Below, one piece after another: positions 37,651 through 47,392 of a DNA stretch of 64,000 nt. The translations under genes were made by a program, and so were the position numbers. This DNA is from Hoylesella saccharolytica JCM 17484. GTDB lineage: Bacteria; Bacteroidota; Bacteroidia; Bacteroidales; Bacteroidaceae. The notes beneath the pieces are model-generated. The model searched no databases. It saw only the letters and a list, made by a program, of their open reading frames with translations, and was not told the origin of the DNA. Location of the stretch: positions 20,654 through 84,653 of the forward strand of contig NZ_BAKN01000009.1 of the NCBI RefSeq assembly GCF_000614205.1, read 5' to 3'. How positions within the stretch are numbered: the stretch's first letter is position 1; the number at the start of each line of letters is the position of its first letter.

Positions 37651-37682
37651 ACCTTATCGAATAACAAAATAATCATCAAACA

Positions 37683-38522
37683 ATGAATCAAACAACCCAT
37701 ATCCGCTTCATCAAGAAGCAACTTTTTACACTTCTGTTTTGCCTGCTGGCCGCTACGACGACGCAAGCACAAAACACCGTACGCAAAATACAAGTTCCGC
37801 TCGGCAACGAGGGCGCACAGCTTTTTGGCTACCTGCCCGAGAAGCCTACGGGACGCGCAGTTATCTGTTGCCCGGGTGGAGCCTACGAAAGTTTGGCCAT
37901 CGACCACGAAGGTCATCAATGGTCGGCCTTCTTCAACCCGCGCGGCATTGCCTTCTTTGTGCTTAAATACCGCATGCCGCGCACCAATCATATCATTCCG
38001 CTGACCGATGCCGAAGCTGCCATGCGCCTTGTGCGAGATAGTGCCGCAGCATGGCACATCAACCCCGCCGATGTCGGCATCATGGGCTTTTCGGCCGGCG
38101 GACACGTGGCCAGCACCCTCTCAACCCATGCATCGGCTGCCACACGACCCAACTTCGCCATTTTGTTCTACCCCGTTATCACGATGAAACAACCCGGAAC
38201 CCATCTCGGTTCGCGCCATCACCTTTTGGGCGATAAGCCCGACCGTAAATTGGTAGAACGTTATTGCAACGAGCTGCAGGTACGCAGCGGCGAAACACCG
38301 ACAACCATTCTCTTTCTTACCGCCGACGACGATGTGGTGCCACCCATAGAAAACGGTGTGGCTTACTATTGCGCCATGCAACGCGCCGGTAATGCCTGCA
38401 CGCTACACATTTACCCCACCGGCGGGCACGGCTTCGGCTATCTGTCCTCGTGGCGTTATCACAACAACGCTCTTTACGAGCTTAACGACTGGCTTACCCG
38501 TCTACCCGCTCCCACGCGCTGA
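37683..38522 (+). CDS. Secreted alpha/beta-hydrolase, xylan/acetyl esterase-like
   Basis: 279 residues with a signal peptide ending near TTTQAQ (residue 30). The fold shows the oxyanion block VICCPGGAYESLAIDHEGHQ and the nucleophile elbow GFSAGGH with Ser137. The acid is most likely Asp216 in TADDDVVPP, and the base is His249 in TGGHGFGY. Homologues in Bacteroidetes polysaccharide loci remove acetyl or other acyl groups from hemicellulose. It is transcribed with the upstream GH3, and two hairpin terminators follow. Acyl specificity cannot be told from the sequence. Confidence 0.87.
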   Translation: MNQTTHIRFIKKQLFTLLFCLLAATTTQAQNTVRKIQVPLGNEGAQLFGYLPEKPTGRAVICCPGGAYESLAIDHEGHQWSAFFNPRGIAFFVLKYRMPRTNHIIPLTDAEAAMRLVRDSAAAWHINPADVGIMGFSAGGHVASTLSTHASAATRPNFAILFYPVITMKQPGTHLGSRHHLLGDKPDRKLVERYCNELQVRSGETPTTILFLTADDDVVPPIENGVAYYCAMQRAGNACTLHIYPTGGHGFGYLSSWRYHNNALYELNDWLTRLPAPTR

Positions 38523-38559
38523 AGAATATTACAGCCCGCGCACGGGTTGGTAAGATAAT

Positions 38560-38600
38560 AAAAGATGTGAGTTCAACAAGCAGCAGAACTCACATCTTTT
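38560..38600. terminator. Terminator after the esterase (bidirectional stem)
   Basis: AAAAGATGTGAGTTC (38560-38574) pairs perfectly with GAACTCACATCTTTT (38586-38600) around an 11-base loop, with T/A ends on both strands. First of two hairpins between the convergent carbohydrate loci. Confidence 0.85.
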
Positions 38601-38725
38601 GCGTATAAGGATAAAAAGATAATTGTAGCAAACGGCTGATAAAACGACAGAAGCGTCCGGTCACCAGTTTAGATATCCCGACACTTGCAATGCTCAAAAT
38701 AATTTATTACAAGTGTTTCGATTAA

Positions 38726-38762
38726 AAATGTCGCCACATCCCAAAAGGATGCGGCGACATTT
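38726..38762. terminator. Terminator for the minus-strand GH106 operon (bidirectional stem)
   Basis: AAATGTCGCC-A-CATCC (38726-38741) pairs with GGATG-C-GGCGACATTT (38747-38762), with one A/C mismatch and a 5-base loop. It lies 60 bases after the GH106 stop on the minus strand and is followed by TTTAAT on that side. The other 125 bases between the two hairpins show nothing. Confidence 0.8.
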
Positions 38763-38822
38763 CTGTATGCCCCTCCACCCGGCAAAAAAAGATAGGTGGA
38801 GATGGAGAAAAAGCGCAACCCG

Positions 38823-41800
38823 CTAATGTTCAAGCGATAGCTCTACAGGACCCAGTAAGCCCGATGGTAATAGGGGCGAATCAGCCTTATAGAAGGGAAA
38901 ACCCGTGTAGGTGTAACGCTTGGGATTATTGGGCTGGCAATCGCCGATAAGCCGATTGGCCCAAAGGTTTATCACCTCTACCTCAATGCGGTTATCACCC
39001 TTCTGCAGCGCGTCGGTAATGTCGACGGTGTAAGGGGCCTTCCACAGTATGCGCTGCCGCCTGCCATTAACGATAACCTGTGCCATGCAGCCTACCTTAC
39101 CCAGATTTAAAATATAGCGAGCTGCTTTGAGGGGGGGTGACGGAAGTAAGAAATGATTGCGATAAACGGCGCGGCCCGAATAGTATTTGATATCGGGGTC
39201 AGACTGTTCGGTGTACGATTGCAGGCGAGGCATAACGAGGGTTTTCTCGGTCGGCATATTATCACGGAAAGTCACCTGCCAATTGGTTTCGATTTGACAC
39301 ACGGGTGTTATACGACGAGCGGGCAACTGCTGTTCGGCCGGTTGCGCTTTTCCCTGAAATACCACGAAAACGGCATCGTTGGGCACCATATCAAGATAAA
39401 TAGTGGTTGCATCGCGACCCACACGGTAAGAAAGCTCTTCGGTCTGCCCCGTTTCGGGATGCCAGAGAAGGGGTTTCATACCCGCCGTGCGACAGGTAAC
39501 GGTAAGCGAGCGCGACCGGTCAGTACGGTTGTTGAGCCAGTAAATCTCGGCGTTGTCGGTGGTGCGATGCACATATCGCCAATGTTCAGCGGCTCCTTCG
39601 GCTCCATTACCTTCGCTCACCACAACATCGGGAAGTATTCCGTTAGCCCTCAACACAGTGGCGGCCGACGCATAGTTGTAAACGTTGGGGCGACCCGAAT
39701 AAAACACCTCGCGCACCAGTCGGGCAAACTCAAGGCTATCTCCCGTTAACGAGGGCATCAGTTCGGGCACCTGTCCACAGATAAGAGCCCCCTCACGGGC
39801 CAATCGGGCAAGGGTTCGCAATACGGGAATCGACATCTTGCGGGCGTTCTTATCCAGCACCAGCAGGCGATACTGCATTCCGCTGGGAGCGGTGAGGCAA
39901 CCATTGCGGAAGGTGATAATCCGGGTGAGGGCGTCGGCATTGATGTAATCGAAATTGTAACCTGCGGGTATATCAGGATGAACATGAGCAAAGAGACCGG
40001 TGATATTGTTGTCTTCACCGTAATAATACAAGATGTCGGCCACGCTACGTCCCTGTTGCATCATATAACTGCTGCGCGCCAGATAGTCGGTCCACGGCTT
40101 GGCCCATTCGGCCCACGTGTCGTGGCGGTTAAACCAAGGTCCGTACATCATCAGTCCCAATCCGGGTCGTTTGTTGTCTACCGGTTGGTGAGCGCATTCC
40201 TGAATAAAGAAACGGTTCACGCCGTTAGCTATTTCGAGGTCGGCAACCGGTTTTAGATTGCCCGGATAAAATACGTAAGCACCGGAGTAGAGCCCATTGG
40301 CGGTCATCGACTCGGCAGCAACAATGGGTTTTCCGTAAAGATGAGCCACAGACGCCGACTCACGGATGTCGCTTTCAGACATTGATGTGGTAGCGGCATC
40401 GGTGGGCTGACACCACATGGCAGCCATCGGAATGTCTCCTTTGCTCTTGGCTTCCATACCGTCGGCAAGGTAAAGCCGCCCGTTCTCGTGCGTTTCATAA
40501 TAGGTGCTCATCCCCCGAGCAGCCAATATGCTGTCTACTTGAGCATACAGGTTTTCGGTAATCAGTTCGCCGATAGTCTTCCGCCAATCCCAAAGAAAGC
40601 GTTCACTGCGGTCGGCACTGCCGATAAGTTGTCCGGTAAGAACAGGCAACCACTTTACCAAACTATATCCACGCCGACGCTCAAACTCTTGTTCCATCTT
40701 CGGCGTCCACGTCTCCCATCCCGATTCGTAGCTGTCAATAAGCATCGATCGCAACCCACTCTTTCCTAACATCTGTTTTGAAGCATCGTCGTAGGTCGAG
40801 AGATAATAATTGAGATAATCGTGCACAGCCTGCGCATCCAGCTTATCCACCTCCAATCCCGTAGCCTCAGGCGATGCGGGATGATTTTTCTTACCTGTCA
40901 GCGAATACCCGAACCGATAGATACGCCAATTTCCTTTGGGCACTTTCCATACCAGTCGCCCGGTCGAGTCTACTTTATCGGTGAGCACAACCACATCATT
41001 TAACGCAGTAGCAGACGCATCGGCAGGCGTGGGATAAAGCTCCAAATCGGGTGGTGTTGCAAAACCTGCCTTTTCTTCAGCGTGGTTCACACGGTCAATG
41101 GTGTAAAGCTGAAGCTCCGCTACCTCTGTAACTTTCTTTTGGGGACCATTGTCAAAACGAATGCGAAAATACTTCGCCCGCGTGGGTGGAATGGTTATTG
41201 TTTGTTGCGAAGCACCTCCGCTGGGGATATCGCACACCTTACGGAAAACAATACCGTCATCGCCAGCCTCTAAATGCTTGTTAACATCGGCAGGAACAGA
41301 GGCCCATTCGTTACGAAACCGACCGTCTACAACACTTATTGCCCGAATGGTTTGTGGCTTACTAAAGGCATACTGTATCCACGTATAACCATTTTTTTCG
41401 TCGCGCGGAAGCTGCACGGCAGTAGTTAGGTCGCCATCGGTAAGCGTGCGTAACGAAACTTCTCCACCCAGCGTTGTTGCAGTAGCTCCAAGTGAAACCA
41501 TAGAGCGGTCTGTCGGCAAACATTTCACCGCCACAACGGCAATATCTTTATAATAGGTCACCTCGTTACCACTGACAAAAGGTGCATGTACCGATGAGTT
41601 GAAATTCTGAAAATAACCCGTTGCTGTATAAGGTGGTGGTAACATTCCACGATAGGTTATTCCCCCTTTCACATCCAGCTCTCGCCACACCAATTTTTTC
41701 ATCGCCTGTTCAGGCGTAACCCACGGTCCACCAGTTGAACTCCAACCGGGCGAACTGGCCACAGCCATCTCCATTCCCAACGAGTCGGCCAAATGAACGG

Positions 41801-42122
41801 CATAAGAAAAAGCATCCTTCCACTCGGGAGCCATATATTCAAGTCGTTTTTCAACAATCTGCGGTGTTTCCAATCCAGCATCGAAATGATGAAATCCACC
41901 GATGCCGATACGGTGCATCCACATCAAATCCTTGTAGATGCCGTCTTTGGTAATATTTCCATTCATCCAATGCCACCAAAGATGCGGTCGTGCCGTTGCT
42001 GGCGGATTAACAAACGATCGATAGAGTGATGTTTCCTGTGCCTGCGCATTCAGTGTGGCGAAGAACAGGAACGTCGTTAAAAACATTTTAAGTAAATAGT
42101 TCCTAAGATATTTTTTTGACAT
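38823..42122 (-). CDS. Glycoside hydrolase family 106 (alpha-L-rhamnosidase type)
   Basis: About 1,099 residues from the ATG at 42122 (MSKKYLRNYLLK); an ATG two codons upstream is equally possible. After the signal peptide (ends NAQAQ), the GH106 opening is clear: FVNPPATARPHLWWHWMNG, then DGIYKDLMWMHRIGIGGFHH. The barrel contains SLGMEMAVASSPGWSSTGGP and HDYLNYYLSTYDDAS, and the acidic segments LIDSYESGWETWTPKM and YETHENGRLYLADG. C-terminal beta domains include QVIVNGRRQRILWKAPYTVD, a galactose-binding-type fold. Characterised members cleave terminal alpha-L-rhamnose. It is the last gene of the long minus-strand locus, behind a hairpin after SusD, so it may have lower or separate expression. 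Confidence 0.9.
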   Translation of the reverse strand: MSKKYLRNYLLKMFLTTFLFFATLNAQAQETSLYRSFVNPPATARPHLWWHWMNGNITKDGIYKDLMWMHRIGIGGFHHFDAGLETPQIVEKRLEYMAPEWKDAFSYAVHLADSLGMEMAVASSPGWSSTGGPWVTPEQAMKKLVWRELDVKGGITYRGMLPPPYTATGYFQNFNSSVHAPFVSGNEVTYYKDIAVVAVKCLPTDRSMVSLGATATTLGGEVSLRTLTDGDLTTAVQLPRDEKNGYTWIQYAFSKPQTIRAISVVDGRFRNEWASVPADVNKHLEAGDDGIVFRKVCDIPSGGASQQTITIPPTRAKYFRIRFDNGPQKKVTEVAELQLYTIDRVNHAEEKAGFATPPDLELYPTPADASATALNDVVVLTDKVDSTGRLVWKVPKGNWRIYRFGYSLTGKKNHPASPEATGLEVDKLDAQAVHDYLNYYLSTYDDASKQMLGKSGLRSMLIDSYESGWETWTPKMEQEFERRRGYSLVKWLPVLTGQLIGSADRSERFLWDWRKTIGELITENLYAQVDSILAARGMSTYYETHENGRLYLADGMEAKSKGDIPMAAMWCQPTDAATTSMSESDIRESASVAHLYGKPIVAAESMTANGLYSGAYVFYPGNLKPVADLEIANGVNRFFIQECAHQPVDNKRPGLGLMMYGPWFNRHDTWAEWAKPWTDYLARSSYMMQQGRSVADILYYYGEDNNITGLFAHVHPDIPAGYNFDYINADALTRIITFRNGCLTAPSGMQYRLLVLDKNARKMSIPVLRTLARLAREGALICGQVPELMPSLTGDSLEFARLVREVFYSGRPNVYNYASAATVLRANGILPDVVVSEGNGAEGAAEHWRYVHRTTDNAEIYWLNNRTDRSRSLTVTCRTAGMKPLLWHPETGQTEELSYRVGRDATTIYLDMVPNDAVFVVFQGKAQPAEQQLPARRITPVCQIETNWQVTFRDNMPTEKTLVMPRLQSYTEQSDPDIKYYSGRAVYRNHFLLPSPPLKAARYILNLGKVGCMAQVIVNGRRQRILWKAPYTVDITDALQKGDNRIEVEVINLWANRLIGDCQPNNPKRYTYTGFPFYKADSPLLPSGLLGPVELSLEH

Positions 42123-42222
42123 TTTCATAGATTTATGAGCGTAGCAAATGATGGGTATGAGTTATTGAATTAAAGAAGAACCGACAGCACGTGCCGACAT
42201 TCAATATACCTTATATCTATAA

Positions 42223-42262
42223 GAAGTATCCATGCGCCGGATGCCCAACGCATGGATATGCT
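42223..42262 (-). terminator. Hairpin between SusD and GH106
   Basis: TATCCATGCG (42227-42236) pairs with CGCATGGATA (42249-42258), and GAAG/CTTC outside extends the stem. It starts just after the SusD stop on the minus strand. With no strong T run it probably acts as a partial terminator or 3'-end stabiliser. Confidence 0.5.
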
Positions 42263-42268
42263 TCATTG

Positions 42269-44047
42269 TTATTCCCATCCGGGATTTTGTTTCACTAAGG
42301 GCATACGTAAGATTTCATTTCTCGGAATCGGCAAAGTATAGTATTTTGGATCTGCCGTTGCATGACAATCTACAGCCTGAACACGAACATTAGAAAGCGT
42401 TCCATCGTTAGCTTTTGTCCACCGCATAGCGGTTTTTAGGCGTGAATTGGCCTCAAGGATACCCCAACGACGTAAATCATAGAAACGATTTTCTTCAAGA
42501 GCCATTTCTACACGGCGTTCTCTTCTGATACGCTCTCTAAATTCGTCTTTGGTTAATCCTGTAGGCAAATCGGGCATTCCTGCTCTGCGTCGCGTTGCAT
42601 TCGCAGCATCATAAGCCTCTGCTGTAGGACCATTTGCCTCGTTTTCAGCCTCGGCAACATCCAAATACAGCTCTGCCAATCGGTAAATACGCCACAAAGT
42701 TTTGGCGTCTGCTGGTGAACGCATAGCTGGATCAACATACTTCCGAACATAATATCCCGTCGGCGTTCTCTGCTTTAGAAAGTCGATACCATGTCTTCCG
42801 CCAACATACGATTCAATATAAACATCCTTATCTTTTACTTTTCCGAAATGAGCCCCATTATACCAAACCGTTGCATAAAAGCGCGGATCACGATTCTCAT
42901 ATGGTTTCTGGTCGTCGTAGCCTGATGCTGGATTGATTTTCGGTCTGGTATGTGCCTCATCTTCATAGCCTAAGATGGGTACTGTCCCGTCTTTCATTTC
43001 GTAGCTGTCTACCAATTCTTGCGAAGGACATTCTCCACACTTCTCCCCACCAAAATCTACGGGAATCATGTGCATTAAGAATGTAATCACAGAAAAACGT
43101 CGAAACTCCTGACCAGAATAGCCCCAGCTATCGATCGCCTCTAAAAGCGTTTCTTTATCTTCAGGATTTTCCTCTTTTACCGGCCGTGTAATAAAGAACT
43201 TTTCATAATTGCTATACAATGCATAACCATTAGAGGTGAGTTGCTTCAAGGCTTCTTTTGCAGCAGTAGCAGCGGCTTGCCATTTTGCAGCGTCGTTGGT
43301 AGGATTCCAATGCGGACTGGCTGCAAACAACAATGCAGATGCTTTGATAAAATAAGCAATCGCCTTGGTCATTCTTCCACGTTCTCCCTCTACCTCTGTT
43401 CTAAAAGGTAAAGCATCTGTGGCAATCGCCTTATCGCATTCTTCGGCAATAAACTTCGCACATTCGTCAAAAGATGCCCGTTCGATCTTACTAAAATCAG
43501 TATCTGTCGTAATATCTCTTGTAATCAAAGGTACGCCACCAAAGTTCTTAATTAAGTCGAAATAATAATGAGCTCTCAAAACATGTGCTTCTGCAAGATA
43601 ACGCTCGCGCTTTTTCTGATTAGGAATATTGCTTTCGTTAGTACGCTCAAGAAAAACGTTTGTCTTTCTTATGCCTGCATAAGCAGTACCCCAAAAATCT
43701 CTGTCATTACGGCGCAATGTAGTAGATCCATCCATAAATGGAGGTACGGATGCACTATAATTACCTCGATTCCATTGGTTGAGCATTAACCAAGTTTCCG
43801 CAGAACTCTGACTATCGGTTGCATCATCAGTAAATGCCGAAAGCCATGTATAATAGTGATAGCCATTACCATATTTCCGAATATATTCGTACATGGAATT
43901 GGCATATTGTTCGGTATAAATCGAATCACTAAAGATTTCATCTAACGTCATTCTGCCATCAGGTGTAATGTCCAATTCACCAGAGCAACCATACGTCATT
44001 GCTACAGCTATCAAGCCCAGCAATACTTTTATTATTTTGCCTTTCAT
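42269..44047 (-). CDS. SusD/RagB family nutrient-binding lipoprotein
   Basis: 592 residues. The signal peptide ends MTYGC, with Cys21 as lipidation site, then SGELDITPDGRMTLDEIFSD. Family blocks: YLAEAHVLRAHYYFDLIKNF, GGVPLITRDI near residues 135-165, RLAELYLDVAEAENEANGPT, RRRAGMPDLPTG, FRERIRRERRVEMALEENRF, and YDLRRWGILE near 530. The end LPIPRNEILRMPLVKQNPGWE is typical of the SusD branch. It starts 12 bases after the SusC stop and precedes GH106. It is likely a surface binder for a rhamnose-containing glycan, judged only from context. Confidence 0.93.
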   Translation of the reverse strand: MKGKIIKVLLGLIAVAMTYGCSGELDITPDGRMTLDEIFSDSIYTEQYANSMYEYIRKYGNGYHYYTWLSAFTDDATDSQSSAETWLMLNQWNRGNYSASVPPFMDGSTTLRRNDRDFWGTAYAGIRKTNVFLERTNESNIPNQKKRERYLAEAHVLRAHYYFDLIKNFGGVPLITRDITTDTDFSKIERASFDECAKFIAEECDKAIATDALPFRTEVEGERGRMTKAIAYFIKASALLFAASPHWNPTNDAAKWQAAATAAKEALKQLTSNGYALYSNYEKFFITRPVKEENPEDKETLLEAIDSWGYSGQEFRRFSVITFLMHMIPVDFGGEKCGECPSQELVDSYEMKDGTVPILGYEDEAHTRPKINPASGYDDQKPYENRDPRFYATVWYNGAHFGKVKDKDVYIESYVGGRHGIDFLKQRTPTGYYVRKYVDPAMRSPADAKTLWRIYRLAELYLDVAEAENEANGPTAEAYDAANATRRRAGMPDLPTGLTKDEFRERIRRERRVEMALEENRFYDLRRWGILEANSRLKTAMRWTKANDGTLSNVRVQAVDCHATADPKYYTLPIPRNEILRMPLVKQNPGWE

Positions 44048-44059
44048 ATTCTTACCATT

Positions 44060-47000
44060 TTAGAATGTAATGTTAGCACCGATGTTTATAACTTTCAATA
44101 CAGGATAAGTTGTATTCTTCAACACTTCAGGATCCCAATCGTCAAATCTCATCTTGTCCCAGGTAATCAGATTGTATCCGTTTGCATAGATACGAATTTT
44201 CTTGGCGTTAATAACTTTCGACCAAGCTCGTGGGAAAGTAAATCCTATTTCAAGATTTTTTAAACGAACGAAAGATCTATCCATGATAAAGAAGTCATTA
44301 CTTTTAACTTCACTGGCAGATTGCTGTGTTGCCAAAGCTGGGAACAAGATTTCCTGACCAGCCTCTGCTCTTTCCTTTGTCCATGCTTTTTGGTGGAATT
44401 TACGGAAATCATACCATTCCCAAGGACCAGTTCCGTCTACGATGGCACTTACCTTAAATGAGCCTTGGAACAGTGCAGAAATATCAAACCACTTATAAGT
44501 AACGCTTAGAGCCGTGCCCCAAGTGTATTTGGGCACATCCGAATAACCAATGGGTACCATATCCTTATCATCAATTTTATTGTCACCATTGACATCAACG
44601 AATTTCAAATCACCCGGACGAGGTTGAGTTCCCTCATACTTGGCATAAGCATCAATCTCTGCCTGATCTTTAAAGAAACCGTTCGACTTTAATCCCCATT
44701 GTTGTCCTATCATGTATCCGTTTTGACGATAACGATAAGCATAAGTTTCATCGCGATACAATTCATCCAAATCCATAATTTCATTGTCGTTATAACTGAG
44801 ATTACCTTTCAGCATAACAAGCAAATCTTTATTAATTGGTTTCGTGTAATTCAATTCTATTTCGTAGCCTCGATTCTTTACTTTACCCAAGTTAAAAGGC
44901 GGAAGCGTACCTGTATTTACACCGATAAGTTGCGGGGTGGTCTGTTTCTTAATCAAGATATTTTCGCGTCTTTCCGAGAAAAGGTCTACTGTTAAATTCA
45001 ACGATTGCAACAAACCAATTTCAAAACCGAAATTAAGTTTCTTCGCTGTTTCCCATTGCAGGTGTTTATTTCCGAAATAAGCTTCCGAAATACTATGTCC
45101 ATTCACAATGCTTCCTGAATAACCGGAGCCTGTAGATGCTACATTATCCAAATAAAGAAAACGCTCATTTCCTAACTTATCGTTTCCTACAACACCATAA
45201 GATAATCTTATTTTCAGCTTATCAATGGTCTTGGCTATCGAAGAGTTTTTGAAAAAATTCTCGTTATAGATATTCCAAGCTCCGGAAACAGAGGGAAAAA
45301 AGCCGTAGCGGTTAGCAGGAGCAAATTGCTCTGAACCGTTATAACCGGCATCAAACTCTGCAATATAACGGTCGTCATATCCATAGACCAGTCGTGCGGC
45401 CAATCCATTAACATTGAACGGAAGTGTAAAATTCGTCTTAATTCTCGATTGTTGCTGGGCTACCAACAAACCGTTCACACTATGTTTTTTATTAAATGTA
45501 CGGTTATAAATAATCTGGAATTGAGCATCATAGAAAGATTCAAACAGAGCAGACTTACTGGTTCTGAGGGGGTTATTATCCAAATCCGGTCGTTCACGGT
45601 TGTAGCTAACCTTCTTCAATTTTCCGTCGGCATCCCTTTCAATAATTTGTGCCCAATATTGATAGGTACGACTACCTACCAGATAATTGTACGTTTTGCT
45701 ATCATAAGAACCAATCACTTTAACAGACAAGCCTTTAACAAAAGAGTCCATATCATACTGCATACCAAATGTAGCAGTGATGCCACTACGCGTTTCTTGC
45801 TTATACCCCGTTCTGTTAATTTGTGCCCAAGGCGATTCTTTGTAAGAACCGCTGCCTATCAGAACTTGTCCATCAGGAGTCAACGGGCCGGGTATTGTAA
45901 CCGGCCATTTGGTTAAAATCTGCTCTAATACAGCACTCGACTCCATATTAGGTCCATTCACCTTTTCGTAAGAACCGGCAGCATTAAGAAATGCTTTCAA
46001 TGTTTTACGAGCATTTAAAGCCACATCGATGTTAGCACGGAAATTAAAACGATCCATATAATTCTTGGCATCGTAGCTTCTTGTTTCAGAATTGTCAAGT
46101 TTAAACTGTCCACCTTGGTTCAAATAGCCCACATTTACAAAGTAGGCTACATTCGAGCCCTTTCCGTTTAAGGTTAGGTTATAACGCGTTTGCGGAACCC
46201 ACTTGTGCATCAACATCTTCACCCAGTTATGATCGCCATAGACTTCAGGTTTATCATGTAATCTAAATCTTTCCAATTCCCAATCCGAGTAAGGCATCTT
46301 ATCAGGTGAAGCAGTGGGAAAATCGTTCCGATACGCTTGGTTTTTCAATACTGCCCAATCATACGAGCTCAACTCCGAGGGCCAACGGGTAAACGTCTGC
46401 CAACCTGCCTCTGCACTAAAACTGATATCCGGTATCTCGCTTGTTCCACGCTTTGTTGTTACCAAAACGACACCGTTAGCACCACGTACACCAAACAAAG
46501 CCGTAGAAGAAGCATCTTTTAAAATAGAAATACTCTCTACCTCACTGGGGTCAACAGAAGTCAAATCACGCTCAACACCGTCTACCATCACTAAAGGATT
46601 CTGTCCGTTTACAGTTCCTCTACCACGCAGATATAACAAGGTATTATCACGACCGGGTTCACCACTACGTTGAAGAACGCTCAATCCCGGCAAACGTCCT
46701 GTAAGTGTAACTGCAAGGTTAGACGTCGGACTTTGCTTGATTTCTTTTGTGCTGATGGCTGCAACAGAACCTGTCAGCGTTGCTTTTTTCTGTGTACCGT
46801 AAGCCACAACTACCACTTCATCAAGCGATTTTGCATCCGGCGATAACACTACATTAAAGTTTGACTGCTTACCAACAGATACTTCTTGCGAGTTAAATCC
46901 CAGATAGGAGATTACAAGCACAGAACCTTCACGAATACCATCCAATGTAAACATACCGTCTGCATTGGTTATTCCGCCCGTTGTTTTTCCTTTAACAACA

Positions 47001-47181
47001 ACACTAGCTCCAATAATGGCTCGCCATTATTATCAGTAACTTGTCCTGTTACGCGCTTTCCACTTTGCTGCGTAGCCTGTTCCGTCACACGAGCATCCGA
47101 GTTTCCGTGTGAAGTAGCTTTTGCCACCAATGTGCTAAAAGTCAACAACAAGGACAACACAAGGATTACTTTATTACGCAT
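44060..47181 (-). pseudogene. SusC/RagA TonB-dependent transporter, split by a frameshift
   Basis: The preferred start is the ATG at 47181 (MRNKVILVLSLLLTF); an in-frame ATG at 47229 also exists. The first frame gives a signal peptide and GKRVTGQVTDNNGEPLL, then diverges near 47013-47017. The second frame continues IGASVVVKGKTTGGITNADG and runs to the stop at 44060. One extra A (TTATT to TTAATT) restores a protein of about 1,040 residues. It has a TonB-box/plug LDEVVVVAYGTQKKATLTGS, SVDPSEVESISILKDASSTA, and the final KVINIGANITF. It pairs with the SusD 12 bases downstream. Its N-terminal domain is the short carboxypeptidase-like type, without an STN domain, unlike the SusC at 57.8 kb. Confidence 0.9.
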
Positions 47182-47392
47182 GGTATTGCATATTCGTACC
47201 ATACTATCCCTGTTTAATTTATTTTCCATACATCTTTTTTTAATTACAGGTTAATAATTTAATTAGTTTTTCTTTAAGATGTTTGCTCATTTTTGAGTTC
47301 TTCATCATCGAGTTTCATTGTTTTTAGGTTTTGTTTCATAGGCAATATCAATTTAAATGATTATAAATAGGTGAATTATTCTAACTCATACA